Below are positions 1 through 9,103 of a stretch of 64,000 nucleotides of DNA, piece after piece. Source of the stretch: Candidimonas nitroreducens (GTDB lineage: Bacteria; Pseudomonadota; Gammaproteobacteria; Burkholderiales; Burkholderiaceae_B); assembly GCF_002209565.1 (NCBI RefSeq), contig NZ_NJIH01000012.1, positions 116,085 through 180,084 on the forward strand, in the 5' to 3' direction. Positions within the stretch are counted from its first letter, which is position 1; each line of letters opens with the position of its first letter. Under the pieces are notes generated by a model, which was not told where the DNA came from, made no database searches, and saw nothing but the letters and a program-made list of their open reading frames with translations. The translations under genes and the position numbers were made by a program.

Positions 1-560
1 AGGCCGGCAAAGAGCAGGTCGCGGCCGGCTATGCGGTCTACGGCCCGCAAAGCATGCTGGTGCTGACGGTAGGCGCGGGCGTGGTGGGCTTCACGCTGGA
101 TCGCGAAATGGGCTCGTGGGTGCTTACCCACGACAACATCACCATTCCCGAGCAAACCAGTGAATTCGCCATCAATATGTCGAACATGCGCCACTGGGAA
201 ACCCCCGTGCGGCGCTATATCGACGAGTGCCTGGCCGGCAAGACCGGCCCGCTCGGCAAAGACTACAACATGCGCTGGATCGCCTCGATGGTGGCCGACG
301 TGCACCGCATCCTGAGCCGCGGCGGCATCTTCATGTACCCGCGCGATGCGCGCCCGTCGGGGCGCGCCGGCAAGCTGCGCATCATGTACGAGGCCAACCC
401 CATGAGCTTCATCGTCGAACAGGCCGGCGGCGCAGCCACCGACGGCGCGCGGCGCATACTCGACATTCAGCCCGAAGCGCTGCACCAGCGGGTGGGCGTG
501 GTGCTGGGTTCGCGCGCCGAGGTCGAGCGCGTGCAGCGCTACCACCAGGATCAGGCCTGA
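1..560 (+). CDS. fbp: Fructose-1,6-bisphosphatase class I, C-terminal part (5' end outside window)
   Basis: The reading frame is open from base 3 to the stop at 560 and has no start in the window, so only about 185 C-terminal residues are present. The product hydrolyses fructose-1,6-bisphosphate to fructose-6-phosphate in cytosolic gluconeogenesis. Family hallmarks are [18 protein letters not shown] near the window start, a GFTLD stretch, the RYIDECLAG segment and the C-terminal [15 protein letters not shown], which in class I FBPases carries sugar-phosphate contact residues. The gene is convergent with the quinone reductase downstream. An internal ATG at 54 is not the start, because conserved FBPase sequence precedes it. 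Confidence 0.95.
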   Translation, partial: AGKEQVAAGYAVYGPQSMLVLTVGAGVVGFTLDREMGSWVLTHDNITIPEQTSEFAINMSNMRHWETPVRRYIDECLAGKTGPLGKDYNMRWIASMVADVHRILSRGGIFMYPRDARPSGRAGKLRIMYEANPMSFIVEQAGGAATDGARRILDIQPEALHQRVGVVLGSRAEVERVQRYHQDQA

Positions 561-561
561 A

Positions 562-621
562 GAACCGGCGGCCGGCAATCGGGTAGCCCAGCGAACCGGC
601 GACCGGCGATCGGGTAACCCA
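562..621. repeat. Two-copy 29-bp tandem repeat after fbp
   Basis: Two 29-bp units, 562-590 and 593-621, start with GAACCGGCG and contain ATCGGGTA. They differ at only three positions and are separated by two bases. A degenerate third start (ATCCGGCGG) follows near 632. The repeat lies between the convergent fbp and quinone reductase genes. Function unknown; it may be slippage-derived noise. Confidence 0.6.
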
Positions 622-648
622 TCAGCCCAGCGATCCGGCGGCCCGACC

Positions 649-669
649 GCCCGGCGGGCGCCGCCGGGC
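649..669. terminator. GC-rich hairpin between convergent genes
   Basis: A perfect 9-bp stem (GCCCGGCGG / CCGCCGGGC) with a 3-base loop lies between the convergent fbp and quinone reductase genes. It has no T tract on either side, so a role as a bidirectional terminator is only suggested by position. Confidence 0.35.
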
Positions 670-723
670 CAGGCAGAATCGGGCGGAACCGAGGCAAGCC
701 CGACCCAGCACGGCACCGGACGA

Positions 724-1713
724 TCAGTCCAGTGTGAACACCGTGGCGCCGGTGGTCTTGCGGTTGGTCAGCGCGACGTGCGCCGCGCCGGCGTCGGCCA
801 GGGCGAAGCGCTGGCCGATATGAACCTGGATCTGCTTCTTGGCGACCAGGCCGAAAAGTTCGGCCGCGGCGGCCTTGAGCTTGGCGTAGGTGGCCACGTG
901 GGTGCCCAGCTTGGGCCGCGTCACGTACAGCGAGCCCTTGGCCGCCAGTATGCCCAGGTTCACGCCCTCGACCGGGCCCGAAGCATTGCCGAAGCTGACC
1001 ATCAGGCCGCGCGGCTGCAGGCAGTCCAGCGAGGCGAGCCAGGTGTCTTTGCCCACGCCGTCGTAGACCACGGGCACTTTCTTGCCCTTGGTCAGTTCCA
1101 GCACGCGCTCGACCACATTCTCACGCGAGTAATCGATGACTTCCCAGGCGCCGTTCTCTTTGGCCAGCGCGGCCTTTTCCGGGCTGGACGCGGTACCGAT
1201 CAGCTTGACGCCCAGCGCCCTGGCCCACTGGCAGGCGATCAGCCCGACACCGCCGGCGGCGGCATGGAACAATATCGTCTCGGTGCCTTGCAGGCGATAG
1301 GTCTGGCGGAACAGGTACTGTACCGTAAGCCCCTTGAGCATCAGGGCGGCGGCCTCTTCGAAGCTGACGCCGCGCGGAATCTTGACGACCTGGTCGGCGG
1401 GCACGTTGCGCACCTCGGCATAGGCGCCTATGGGGCTCTGGCCATACGCCACCCGGTCGCCGACCTTCAGGTGGCGCACGTCGGCGCCCACCGCCTCGAC
1501 CACGCCGGCGCCCTCGGAGCCCAGGCCATGCGGCAGCGGCTGCTTGTACAGGCCGGTTCTGAAATAAGTGTCGATGAAATTCAGCCCTATCGCCTTCTGC
1601 CGTATCGTGACCTCATTGCCCTGCGGCGCGGGCACCGACACCGTCACCAGCTGCAGCACTTCCGGGCCGCCGTGCTCTTCGATGCGTATGGCTTTCGATT
1701 GGATTTCCAACAT
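724..1713 (-). CDS. qor: NADPH:quinone oxidoreductase (zinc-independent MDR family)
   Basis: A 329-residue cytosolic reductase of the medium-chain dehydrogenase family, expected to reduce quinones with NADPH. The N-terminal GroES-like half includes IGLNFIDTYFRTG and GLGSEGAGVVEAVG. The Rossmann half shows AAAGGVGLIACQWARALG, the NADPH-binding loop of QOR proteins. The zinc-ligand set of alcohol dehydrogenases is absent. The ATG at 1713 follows a clear AAGGAG ribosome site. The open frame continues upstream across the next gene, but those residues are out-of-frame translation of the tartrate/malate dehydrogenase gene. Length matches E. coli Qor (327). Confidence 0.93.
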   Translation of the reverse strand: MLEIQSKAIRIEEHGGPEVLQLVTVSVPAPQGNEVTIRQKAIGLNFIDTYFRTGLYKQPLPHGLGSEGAGVVEAVGADVRHLKVGDRVAYGQSPIGAYAEVRNVPADQVVKIPRGVSFEEAAALMLKGLTVQYLFRQTYRLQGTETILFHAAAGGVGLIACQWARALGVKLIGTASSPEKAALAKENGAWEVIDYSRENVVERVLELTKGKKVPVVYDGVGKDTWLASLDCLQPRGLMVSFGNASGPVEGVNLGILAAKGSLYVTRPKLGTHVATYAKLKAAAAELFGLVAKKQIQVHIGQRFALADAGAAHVALTNRKTTGATVFTLD

Positions 1714-1934
1714 GGACTCCTTGATTGGGTATTGACTGGATGTTGAAGGGTTGTTGAAGCGTTGTTTCGCTGGACACGAGGATCTTCGGCCGGAACCGTA
1801 AACAACCCCGCGCACGCATGGCAAATGATGCGGCGTAAGTTTAATGCCGCGCGCCCCCGAAAAACCGGGAAACTCGCGGCATCGACCCACTCTTTTCTCT
1901 TTGGCAGCCTGTGGGCAAGCCCCCGCGCCGCGGA

Positions 1935-3002
1935 TCAGGCGCGCTCGACCTGCTCGGCCACCGCCTTGCCCACCTCCGCGGTACTGGCGCTGCCCTTGAG
2001 GTCGGCGGTGCGCGGGCCGTTTTCCAGCACCGCCTCGACCGCCCGCAGCACACCCTGCGAGGCTTCGGGGTAGCCCAGGAAATCCAGCATCAGCGCGCCG
2101 CTCCAGATCTGCCCTATGGGGTTGGCCACGCCGCGGCCGGCGATGTCGGGCGCCGAGCCGTGCACCGGCTCGAACAGCGAGGGGAAGCGGCGCTCGGGAT
2201 TGAGATTGGCCGAGGGCGCGATGCCTATGGTGCCGGTGCAGGCCGGCCCCAGGTCGGACAGAATGTCGCCGAACAGGTTGGAGGCCACCACCACGTCGAA
2301 CCAGTCGGGGTGCTGCACGAAATGCGCGCACAGGATGTCGATGTGGAACTTGTCCCAGCGCACCTCGGGATGGCGCTGGCCCGCGGCGGCCACGCGCTCG
2401 TCCCACCAGGGCATGGAAATCGAAATGCCGTTGGACTTGGTGGCGGCCGTAACGTGCTTGCCGCGCTTGCGCGCCAGCTCGAAGGCGAAGTTCAGCACGC
2501 GGTCGGCGCCGACCCGGGTGAAGACACTTTCCTGGATCACCACTTCGCGCTCGGTACCTTCGAACAGGCGGCCGCCGCTGTTGGAATATTCGCCTTCGGT
2601 ATTCTCGCGAACGATGAAGAAATCGATCTCGCCGGGGCGCCGGCCGGCCAGCGGCGAGGTCACGCCGGGCATCAGCCGCACGGGGCGCAGATTGATGTAC
2701 TGGTCGAATTCGCGGCGGAACTTGAACAGCGATTCCCACAGGGCGACATGGTCGGGCACGGTCTCGGGCCAGCCTATGGCGCCGAAGAAGATCGCCTCGT
2801 GGCCGCCGATGCGCTCTTTCCAGTCGGCCGGCATCATGCGCCCGTGGCGTGCGTAATAGTCGCAGCTCCAGTCCAGCTCGTCCCAGTCGAAGCGGATGCC
2901 GTAGCGCCGCGCCGCGGCCTCCAGCACCCGGATGCCCTCGGGCATGACTTCCTTGCCTATGCCGTCGCCGGCGATCACTGCGATTTTATGTATCTTGGAC
3001 AC
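1935..3002 (-). CDS. Tartrate dehydrogenase / D-malate dehydrogenase (decarboxylating)
   Basis: A 355-residue beta-decarboxylating dehydrogenase of the isocitrate/isopropylmalate family, in the tartrate/D-malate branch (TtuC/DmlA). It opens with IAVIAGDGIGKEV, the dinucleotide entry of the family. RENTEGEYSN, ATKSNGIS and NLFGDILSDLGP carry substrate, catalytic-lysine and metal-aspartate positions, and EPVHGSAPDIAG is the NAD-binding signature. The expected reaction is NAD-dependent oxidation of D-malate or tartrate with Mn2+ or Mg2+. The quinone reductase lies about 220 bp downstream on the same strand. Leucine biosynthesis (LeuB) is less likely because no leuCD genes are nearby and the RENTEGEYSN segment fits DmlA/TtuC. 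Confidence 0.88.
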   Translation of the reverse strand: MSKIHKIAVIAGDGIGKEVMPEGIRVLEAAARRYGIRFDWDELDWSCDYYARHGRMMPADWKERIGGHEAIFFGAIGWPETVPDHVALWESLFKFRREFDQYINLRPVRLMPGVTSPLAGRRPGEIDFFIVRENTEGEYSNSGGRLFEGTEREVVIQESVFTRVGADRVLNFAFELARKRGKHVTAATKSNGISISMPWWDERVAAAGQRHPEVRWDKFHIDILCAHFVQHPDWFDVVVASNLFGDILSDLGPACTGTIGIAPSANLNPERRFPSLFEPVHGSAPDIAGRGVANPIGQIWSGALMLDFLGYPEASQGVLRAVEAVLENGPRTADLKGSASTAEVGKAVAEQVERA

Positions 3003-3108
3003 GCTGTTTCCTCTTGCGCGGGTTGAAGAGGCGAGCCGCTTTCGCGGGCCCGCGTACGGAATACGAAAAGCAATGCGCAGGCTCGCGGAGCCTTCAATAC
3101 TTCCAAAA

Positions 3109-4044
3109 CTAATAGCCGCGGTCGCGCGCCACGACGGCCGGAGAGCCGCCGCCTTCCATGGCGAGTATTTTATCGGTGATCTGAACCACCGCCTCGGCCT
3201 GCAGCGTCATGGCCGCGACGTGCGGGGTGACGATGACGCGCGGGTGCCCCCAGAACGGGTGTCCGGGCGGCAGCGGCTCGTCGTGGAACACATCCAGCAG
3301 GGCGCCGTCCATGCGTCCCTCGTCCAGCAGCGCCAGCAGATCCGCCTCGACCAGATGGCCGCCGCGCGCCGCATTGATCAGGTAGCCGCCGGGCCGCAGG
3401 CGTTCGAGATGGGCCCGGTTCAGGATGCCCTCGGTCTGCGGCGTCAGGGGCAGCATATTGACCAGCACCCGGCTGCGCGCCAGGAAGCCGGGTAGCTGCG
3501 CGTCGCCCGCATACACCTCGACGCCAGGCAGCTCGCGTGCGCTGCGGGCCCAGCCCGCCACCGGATAGCCCAGGGCCGCGACGGCCTGCGCCACGCGCGT
3601 GCCCAGCGCCCCCAGCCCCATGACCCCCACGGGCCAGGCGGCGCGGTCGACGGCAGGCAGCGGCGCCCAGAGTTCCTGGCGCTGCTGCGCCGCATAGTGG
3701 TCGAAGCCGCGCGCCGCGCGCAGCAAGCCGTACAACACGTATTCCACCATCTGCACGGCCATGCCGGCATCTTCCAGGCGCAGCACCGCCACGTGGGGCG
3801 GCAGCTGCGGCATGTCCATCAGGGCGTCGATGCCCGCTCCCAGATTGAACACGGCCTGCAAGCCCGTCTCGCGCTCGAACAGGGCCGCGGGCGGCTTCCA
3901 GACGATGGCGTAGCGCGCGCCCACATACGGGCCCTTGTCGTCCCAGGGGTGGAAGCGCGCCTGCGGCATGGCGGCGGCAAAGGCCGCGCACCAGCTGCTC
4001 ATGTCCCTGCCCGGGCTGCCGGCGATGACGATCTCCAGGGTCAT
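3109..4044 (-). CDS. ghrA: Glyoxylate/hydroxypyruvate reductase A-like D-2-hydroxyacid dehydrogenase
   Basis: A 311-residue protein, close to E. coli GhrA (312), of the D-isomer-specific 2-hydroxyacid dehydrogenase family; it should reduce glyoxylate or hydroxypyruvate. It shows NLGAGIDALMD in the substrate domain, GVMGLGALGTRVAQAV as the Rossmann motif, INAARGGHLVEADLL with the catalytic arginine region, DVFHDEPLP and TPHVAAMT with the acid-base histidine. I start it at the ATG at 4044, where the GhrA-like sequence begins; the open frame upstream reads non-homologous, arginine-rich residues through the promoter region. It is divergent from yebC with a 266-bp gap. Confidence 0.85.
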   Translation of the reverse strand: MTLEIVIAGSPGRDMSSWCAAFAAAMPQARFHPWDDKGPYVGARYAIVWKPPAALFERETGLQAVFNLGAGIDALMDMPQLPPHVAVLRLEDAGMAVQMVEYVLYGLLRAARGFDHYAAQQRQELWAPLPAVDRAAWPVGVMGLGALGTRVAQAVAALGYPVAGWARSARELPGVEVYAGDAQLPGFLARSRVLVNMLPLTPQTEGILNRAHLERLRPGGYLINAARGGHLVEADLLALLDEGRMDGALLDVFHDEPLPPGHPFWGHPRVIVTPHVAAMTLQAEAVVQITDKILAMEGGGSPAVVARDRGY

Positions 4045-4310
4045 GGACGCCCCCACGGCGCGGACGAGCCGCAAGGCACAGGTTGTCTGCTTTTTGCAAC
4101 AATACCGGTATCCGCCATTTTTCTCCTTCCGCTTGCCAAGGCGAGCCGCGCCGCGACTCCGGGCCGGCCGGGGCCGGGCCCGGGACGGCGGTCGCGCCGG
4201 CCGCCCCGCGCACTCATAATCCGCCAGTGTAATTCGCCGCGCCGTGCGCCGCATACGCACCCGCCGGCTCGCGGTAAAATCGCTTTTTTCAAGCATTGCG
4301 ACGACATTCC

Positions 4311-5042
4311 ATGGCCGGACACAGTAAATGGGCGAATATCCAGCACCGCAAAGGTCGCCAGGACGCCAAACGGGGCAAACTCTGGACTAAGATCATCCGG
4401 GAAATCACAGTGGCGGCGCGCGCCGGCGGTGCCGACCCGGACGCCAATCCACGCCTGCGCCTGGCCTGGGACAAGGCCACCGCGGCCAATATGCCCAAAG
4501 ACACCATCCAGCGCGCCATTCAGCGCGGCGCCGGCGGCGCCGACGGCGCCAACTACGAAGAAGTGCGCTACGAGGGCTACGGCGTGGGCGGTGCGGCCGT
4601 GCTGGTCGACTGCATGACCGACAACCGCATCCGCACCGTGGCCGAGGTGCGCCACGCCCTGTCCAAGAACGGCGGCAACCTGGGCCAGGAAGGCTCGGTG
4701 GCCTTCATGTTCAAACATTGCGGGCAATTCCTGTTCGCCCCCGGCACCTCGGAAGAACAGGTCATGGAAGCGGCGCTCGAGGCCGGTGCCGAAGACGTGC
4801 AATCCGACGCCGAGGGCGTGATCGAAGTGGTCTGCCAGCCGTCCGATTACGCCGCCGTGAAGGCGGCCTTCGAGGCGGCCGGGCTCGCGCCCGAGGTTCA
4901 GGGCGTGATCATGAAGGCCCTGAACGAAACCGAACTGGTCGGCGAAGACGCCGCCAAAATGCAGAAGCTGCTGGACATACTCGAGGGCCTGGACGATGTC
5001 CAGGAGGTCTACACCACCGCGGTGCTGGACGAATCGGCCTAG
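4311..5042 (+). CDS. yebC: YebC/TACO1 family regulatory protein
   Basis: A 243-residue YebC family protein. The N-terminus [18 protein letters not shown] is diagnostic, followed by the internal [14 protein letters not shown] and GGNLG-GSVAFMF segments. Family members bind DNA as regulators, or act in translation to relieve stalling at proline-rich stretches; which applies here cannot be read from sequence. The ATG at 4311 is preferred over one five codons upstream because the conserved N-terminus starts there. It precedes purD by 117 bp on the same strand. An AT-rich TAAAATCGCTTTTTTC patch just upstream may belong to its promoter. Confidence 0.95.
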   Translation: MAGHSKWANIQHRKGRQDAKRGKLWTKIIREITVAARAGGADPDANPRLRLAWDKATAANMPKDTIQRAIQRGAGGADGANYEEVRYEGYGVGGAAVLVDCMTDNRIRTVAEVRHALSKNGGNLGQEGSVAFMFKHCGQFLFAPGTSEEQVMEAALEAGAEDVQSDAEGVIEVVCQPSDYAAVKAAFEAAGLAPEVQGVIMKALNETELVGEDAAKMQKLLDILEGLDDVQEVYTTAVLDESA

Positions 5043-5159
5043 CGCGACTCCCCGGCCCGCCACCGGGCTCCGAACCGCAGCGGTTCGAGCCCGCCTTTTG
5101 ATCCACATCAAGCTCTGTTTCCCGACTTCGCCATACAGTAACGGTATTCAAACTCCATC

Positions 5160-6458
5160 ATGAAACTTCTAGTAATAGGCGGCGGCGGCCGCGAGCACGC
5201 GCTGGCGTGGCGCCTGGCCCAGTCCCCGCGTGTGCACAAAGTATATGTGGCGCCGGGCAACGGTGGCACCGCCCGCGGCAGCCGGATGCAGAACGTGGAT
5301 CTCACGCAAATCGACGACCTGATCGACTTTGCGCGCCGTGAAGACGTCGCGCTGACCGTAGTCGGCCCCGAGGCGCCGCTGGCCGCCGGGGTGGTCGACG
5401 CCTTCCGCGCCCAGGGGCTGAAGATCTTCGGGCCCACCAAGGCCGCCGCCCAGCTCGAAAGCTCGAAAGACTACGCCAAAGATTTCATGGTGCGGCACCA
5501 CATCCCCACCGCCGCGTATCGCACATTCACCGACCCGCAGGCGGCCAAGGCCTATATCGACGAACAGGGCGCGCCCATCGTCGTCAAGGCCGACGGCCTG
5601 GCGGCCGGCAAGGGCGTGGTGGTCGCCGCCACCGAGGAAGAAGCGAAGCAGGCCGTCGATGCCATGCTCGGCGACGGCTCGCTGGGCGAAGCCGGAGCCC
5701 GCGTCGTCATCGAGGAATGCCTGGCCGGCGAGGAAGCCAGCTTCATCGTCATGTGCGACGGCAGCAATGTGCTGGCACTGGCAACCAGCCAGGATCACAA
5801 GCGCCTCAAAGACCACGACCAGGGCCCGAACACCGGCGGCATGGGCGCCTATTCGCCGGCGCCCATCGTCACCCCCGCGCTGCACAACCGCATCATGCGC
5901 GAGGTGATACTGCCGGCCGTGCAGGGTATGGCCAAGGACGGCCAGCCCTACACCGGCTTCCTGTATGCCGGCCTGATGATAGGCAATGGCCCCGACTCGA
6001 CCCGCCCGCTCAAAGTGCTGGAATTCAATTGCCGCATGGGCGATCCCGAAACCCAGCCCATCATGATGCGCATCAAGAACGATCTGATCGAGATCTTCGA
6101 GAAGGCCGTCGCCGGCAAGCTCGACCAGGCGCACATCGACTGGGACAGGCGCACCGCGCTGGGCGTGGTGCTGGCCGCGCACAATTACCCCGCCACGCCG
6201 CGCACCGGCGACGTACTCGGGCCACTGCCCGCGGACACCGAGGACTGCATGGTGTTCCACGCCGGCACCCGCCTCGAGAACGGCACCCTGAAAACCGCCG
6301 GCGGCCGAGTGCTGTGCGTCACCGCCCTGGGCGACTCGGTCAAGCGGGCCCAGGCGGCGGCCTATTCCGCCGTACAAAAAATCCAGTTCGATGGCCGGCA
6401 ATACCGCGGCGACATAGGCTGGCGCGCGCTGCCGCACGGCGACGCCGCGCCCTCCTGA
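5160..6458 (+). CDS. purD: Phosphoribosylamine-glycine ligase (GAR synthetase)
   Basis: A 432-residue ATP-grasp enzyme that joins glycine to 5-phosphoribosylamine in step two of purine synthesis. It starts with [17 protein letters not shown]. The ATP-grasp domain shows [19 protein letters not shown], and the [20 protein letters not shown] stretch is the PurD signature. [15 protein letters not shown] carries metal ligands, with the C-terminal GARS domain after about residue 325. Length is normal. It lies upstream of hemF by 40 bp and is probably cotranscribed with the following housekeeping genes. Confidence 0.98.
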   Translation: MKLLVIGGGGREHALAWRLAQSPRVHKVYVAPGNGGTARGSRMQNVDLTQIDDLIDFARREDVALTVVGPEAPLAAGVVDAFRAQGLKIFGPTKAAAQLESSKDYAKDFMVRHHIPTAAYRTFTDPQAAKAYIDEQGAPIVVKADGLAAGKGVVVAATEEEAKQAVDAMLGDGSLGEAGARVVIEECLAGEEASFIVMCDGSNVLALATSQDHKRLKDHDQGPNTGGMGAYSPAPIVTPALHNRIMREVILPAVQGMAKDGQPYTGFLYAGLMIGNGPDSTRPLKVLEFNCRMGDPETQPIMMRIKNDLIEIFEKAVAGKLDQAHIDWDRRTALGVVLAAHNYPATPRTGDVLGPLPADTEDCMVFHAGTRLENGTLKTAGGRVLCVTALGDSVKRAQAAAYSAVQKIQFDGRQYRGDIGWRALPHGDAAPS

Positions 6459-6498
6459 CGCCGGCGCCGACCGCCAACCACAAGGAACCCCACGCCCC

Positions 6499-7407
6499 AT
6501 GGCCGTATCCGTCCAGTCCGCCCACACCTACTTCCAGGATCTCCAGGCCCGCATCGTGGCCGCGCTAGAACAGGCCGACGGCACGCCGTTCCGTTCCGAC
6601 GACTGGGCCCGCGCCGAGGGTGGAGGCGGCCTGTCGCGGCTGCTCGAGGGCGGCCCGCTGTTCGAACGCGCCGGCGTGCTGTTCAGCCACGTGCGCGGCA
6701 GCGCCCTGCCCCCCTCGGCCAGCGCGCACCGGGGCGAACTGGCCGGACGCGCCTGGCAGGCCATGGGCGTGTCCATGGTGCTGCACCCGCGCAACCCCTA
6801 CGTACCCACCGTGCACATGAACGTGCGGCTGTTCGTCGCCCCAGCGGCGCCGGGCAGCGACGCTCAGGACGTATTCTGGTTCGGCGGCGGGCTCGACCTG
6901 ACCCCTTATTATCCGTTCGAGGAAGACGCGCGGCATTTCCACCGCGTCTGCCGCGACGCGGTGCAAGCCTACGGCGAGGACAAATACCCCGCCTACAAGA
7001 AATGGTGCGACGAGTACTTCTTTCTCAAGCACCGCGGCGAAACGCGCGGCGTGGGCGGCCTGTTCTTCGACGACCTGAGCGAGCCCGACTTCGACACCTG
7101 CTTCGCCCTGGTGCGCTCGGTGGGCGACAGCTTCCTGGAAGCCTATATGCCCATCGTCGAGCAGCGCCGCACGCTGCCCTACGGCGAACGCGAACGCGAA
7201 TTCCAGGCCTACCGGCGCGGCCGCTACGTGGAATTCAACCTGGTCTTCGACCGCGGCACGCTGTTCGGCCTGCAGTCGGGCGGGCGCACCGAATCCATCC
7301 TGCTTTCCATGCCTCCCACGGCGGCGTGGCGCTACGACTGGTCGCCCGAGCCCGGCAGCCCCGAAGCCGCGCTGTACGATTTCCTCAAGCCGCGCGCATG
7401 GCTCTGA
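6499..7407 (+). CDS. hemF: Oxygen-dependent coproporphyrinogen-III oxidase
   Basis: A 302-residue aerobic coproporphyrinogen oxidase that decarboxylates two propionates to give protoporphyrinogen IX in heme synthesis. Conserved blocks include [22 protein letters not shown], the [15 protein letters not shown] stretch, GGLFFDDL and [12 protein letters not shown]. The full length matches E. coli HemF (299). An AAGGAA ribosome site precedes the ATG. Its last codons overlap the nadD start by 10 bp, which suggests translational coupling. Confidence 0.98.
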   Translation: MAVSVQSAHTYFQDLQARIVAALEQADGTPFRSDDWARAEGGGGLSRLLEGGPLFERAGVLFSHVRGSALPPSASAHRGELAGRAWQAMGVSMVLHPRNPYVPTVHMNVRLFVAPAAPGSDAQDVFWFGGGLDLTPYYPFEEDARHFHRVCRDAVQAYGEDKYPAYKKWCDEYFFLKHRGETRGVGGLFFDDLSEPDFDTCFALVRSVGDSFLEAYMPIVEQRRTLPYGEREREFQAYRRGRYVEFNLVFDRGTLFGLQSGGRTESILLSMPPTAAWRYDWSPEPGSPEAALYDFLKPRAWL

Positions 7408-8012
7408 GGCGCGTCGGCCTGCTGGGAGGCAGTTTCGATCCCGTGCACCTGGCCCACATAGCCCTGGCCCGGGCCGCTTGCGAGCACCTGCGCCTGGACG
7501 AACTGCAGCTCATCCCCGCGGCCGACCCCTGGCAGCGCCCGCCACTGGCGGCCGGCGCCCGGCAGCGCCTGGACATGCTGCGCCTGGCGGTCGACGGCCA
7601 GGCGCGGCTGCGCGTCAATCCGGTGGAAATCGAACGCGGCGGCAAGACCTACACCATCGACACGCTCGAAGGCCTGCCCGCCGGCCCCGAATACTATTGG
7701 ATACTGGGCGGCGACCAGCTGCGCAATTTCTGCTCGTGGCACCGCTGGGCGGACATCGTCGCGCTGGTGCGCCTGGCGGTGGCGCAGCGCCCCGGCAGCG
7801 GCAGCCAGGTTCCGCGGGAACTGAACGAGGTGCTGCAGGCGCTGAGCCGGCCCGTCGTCGAACTGCCCTTCGAGCCCATGGCGGTGTCGGCGTCCGACAT
7901 ACGCCGCCGCCTGGCAGCCGGCGTATCCACCCAAGGGCTGCTGGACGCGGCGGTGGCGCGCTACATCGCCGAGCATGGGCTCTACCGAACCGGCTCGTTT
8001 CAAAACCCCTGA
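7398..8012 (+). CDS. nadD: Nicotinate-nucleotide adenylyltransferase
   Basis: A 204-residue nucleotidyltransferase that adenylates nicotinate mononucleotide in NAD synthesis. The N-terminal [15 protein letters not shown] contains the GxFDPxHxGH-type ATP-binding signature, in which the last part reads [16 protein letters not shown] is typical of NadD, and [10 protein letters not shown] is the C-terminal ISSTxIR-type motif. The start ATG at 7398 lies inside the hemF end in a different frame. It is 20 bp upstream of rsfS. Confidence 0.96.
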   Translation: MALRRVGLLGGSFDPVHLAHIALARAACEHLRLDELQLIPAADPWQRPPLAAGARQRLDMLRLAVDGQARLRVNPVEIERGGKTYTIDTLEGLPAGPEYYWILGGDQLRNFCSWHRWADIVALVRLAVAQRPGSGSQVPRELNEVLQALSRPVVELPFEPMAVSASDIRRRLAAGVSTQGLLDAAVARYIAEHGLYRTGSFQNP

Positions 8013-8032
8013 CTCACGGTATAGTTCCGTCC

Positions 8033-8428
8033 ATGGATATTCAAAAACTTCAACGCATCGTCGTGGACGCCCTGGAAGACGTCAAGGCGCAAGACATCAA
8101 GGTATTCAACACCACCCACATCACCAGCCTGTTCGACCGGGTGGTCATCGCCAGCGGCACCTCCAACCGGCAGACCCGGGCGCTGGCCAACAGCGTGCAG
8201 GACAAGGCGCGCGAACTCAAGATCCCCATCGTCGCCTGCGAGGGCGAAGACGCCGGCGAATGGGTGCTGGTCGACCTGGGCGACATCGTGGTGCACTGCA
8301 TGCAGCCCTCCATCCGCCAGTACTACAACCTGGAAGAAATCTGGGGCGGCAAACCGGTGCGCATGAAGCTGCTGCCGCAGTCCACCGTGCCCAGCCTGGG
8401 CGCCTCGTACGACTTCGAGCAGGACTGA
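8033..8428 (+). CDS. rsfS: Ribosome silencing factor RsfS
   Basis: A 131-residue RsfS/YbeB/iojap protein that binds ribosomal protein L14 and blocks subunit joining when nutrients are low. The family core appears as DIKVFN-TTHITSLFDRVVIASG, then SNRQTRALAN and the strongly conserved WVLVDLGDIVVHCM, followed by YYNLEEIW. The nadD-rsfS-rlmH order is the usual bacterial arrangement. The C-terminus is slightly longer than in E. coli (105), as is common in Betaproteobacteria. Confidence 0.96.
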   Translation: MDIQKLQRIVVDALEDVKAQDIKVFNTTHITSLFDRVVIASGTSNRQTRALANSVQDKARELKIPIVACEGEDAGEWVLVDLGDIVVHCMQPSIRQYYNLEEIWGGKPVRMKLLPQSTVPSLGASYDFEQD

Positions 8429-8518
8429 ATCGCGCGCCCGGCCGCGATCCCCCCCGATACCCATCATGAGCCGCCTGCCACGCCCCCGCCTTTCTGGCAG
8501 CGCTACAGGGGGCGCTGC

Positions 8519-8989
8519 ATGAAGCTGCTGGTGCTGGCCGTGGGCGTGCGCATGCCCGCGTGGGTGCAAGACGCGTGGCACGACTATGCGCGGCGCATGC
8601 CGCCGGACTGCGCCCTGGAGCTGCGCGAGATCAAGCCCGAGCCGCGCAGCTCGGGCAAGAGCGTCGAGCAAATGATGCAGGCCGAGGCGCGGCGCCTGCA
8701 GGCCGCCGTGCCGCCGCAGGCGCTGTGCATCGCCCTGGACGAACGCGGCCGCGACCTGAGCACGGCAAAACTGGCCAGCGAACTGGAACAATGGCGCGCC
8801 TCGGGCCGCGACGTGGCCTTCCTGGTGGGCGGCCCCGACGGCCTGGACGCCCAGCTCAAGCAGCGCTGCGCATCACTGCTGCGCCTGTCGTCGCTGACCC
8901 TGCCCCACCCCATGGTGCGGGTCATTCTGGCCGAACAGCTGTACCGTGCTTGGGCTATCATGAACAACCACCCCTACCATCGCGCGTGA
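8519..8989 (+). CDS. rlmH: 23S rRNA (pseudouridine-1915-N3)-methyltransferase
   Basis: A 156-residue SPOUT methyltransferase, the same length as E. coli RlmH (155), that methylates pseudouridine 1915 in helix 69 of 23S rRNA. It carries the SAM-knot motif [10 protein letters not shown] and the C-terminal [24 protein letters not shown] segment. A GC-rich AGGGGGC ribosome site sits before the ATG. It lies 90 bp after rsfS. Confidence 0.97.
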   Translation: MKLLVLAVGVRMPAWVQDAWHDYARRMPPDCALELREIKPEPRSSGKSVEQMMQAEARRLQAAVPPQALCIALDERGRDLSTAKLASELEQWRASGRDVAFLVGGPDGLDAQLKQRCASLLRLSSLTLPHPMVRVILAEQLYRAWAIMNNHPYHRA

Positions 8990-9103
8990 GTACCTCGTGC
9001 AGGCGGCCAGGCAGACATCGCCCCCTGCCGAACCGAACGCCACGCAACAACGGCTAGGCATCTTGTTGAAACGCAGCAATCCCGCCCAAGAGTCACAAAA
9101 ATC

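Noticed and set aside
562..670. Possible CRISPR array
   Set aside because: Only two repeats with a 2-base spacer and no cas genes; it is a tandem repeat.
724..2739. A 671-codon open frame joining the quinone reductase to upstream sequence
   Set aside because: The extra residues are an out-of-frame reading of the tartrate/malate dehydrogenase gene, and a strong ribosome site and family N-terminus mark the true start at 1713.
5169..6527. 452-codon minus-strand frame opposite purD
   Set aside because: Shadow of the purD gene caused by high GC at third codon positions.
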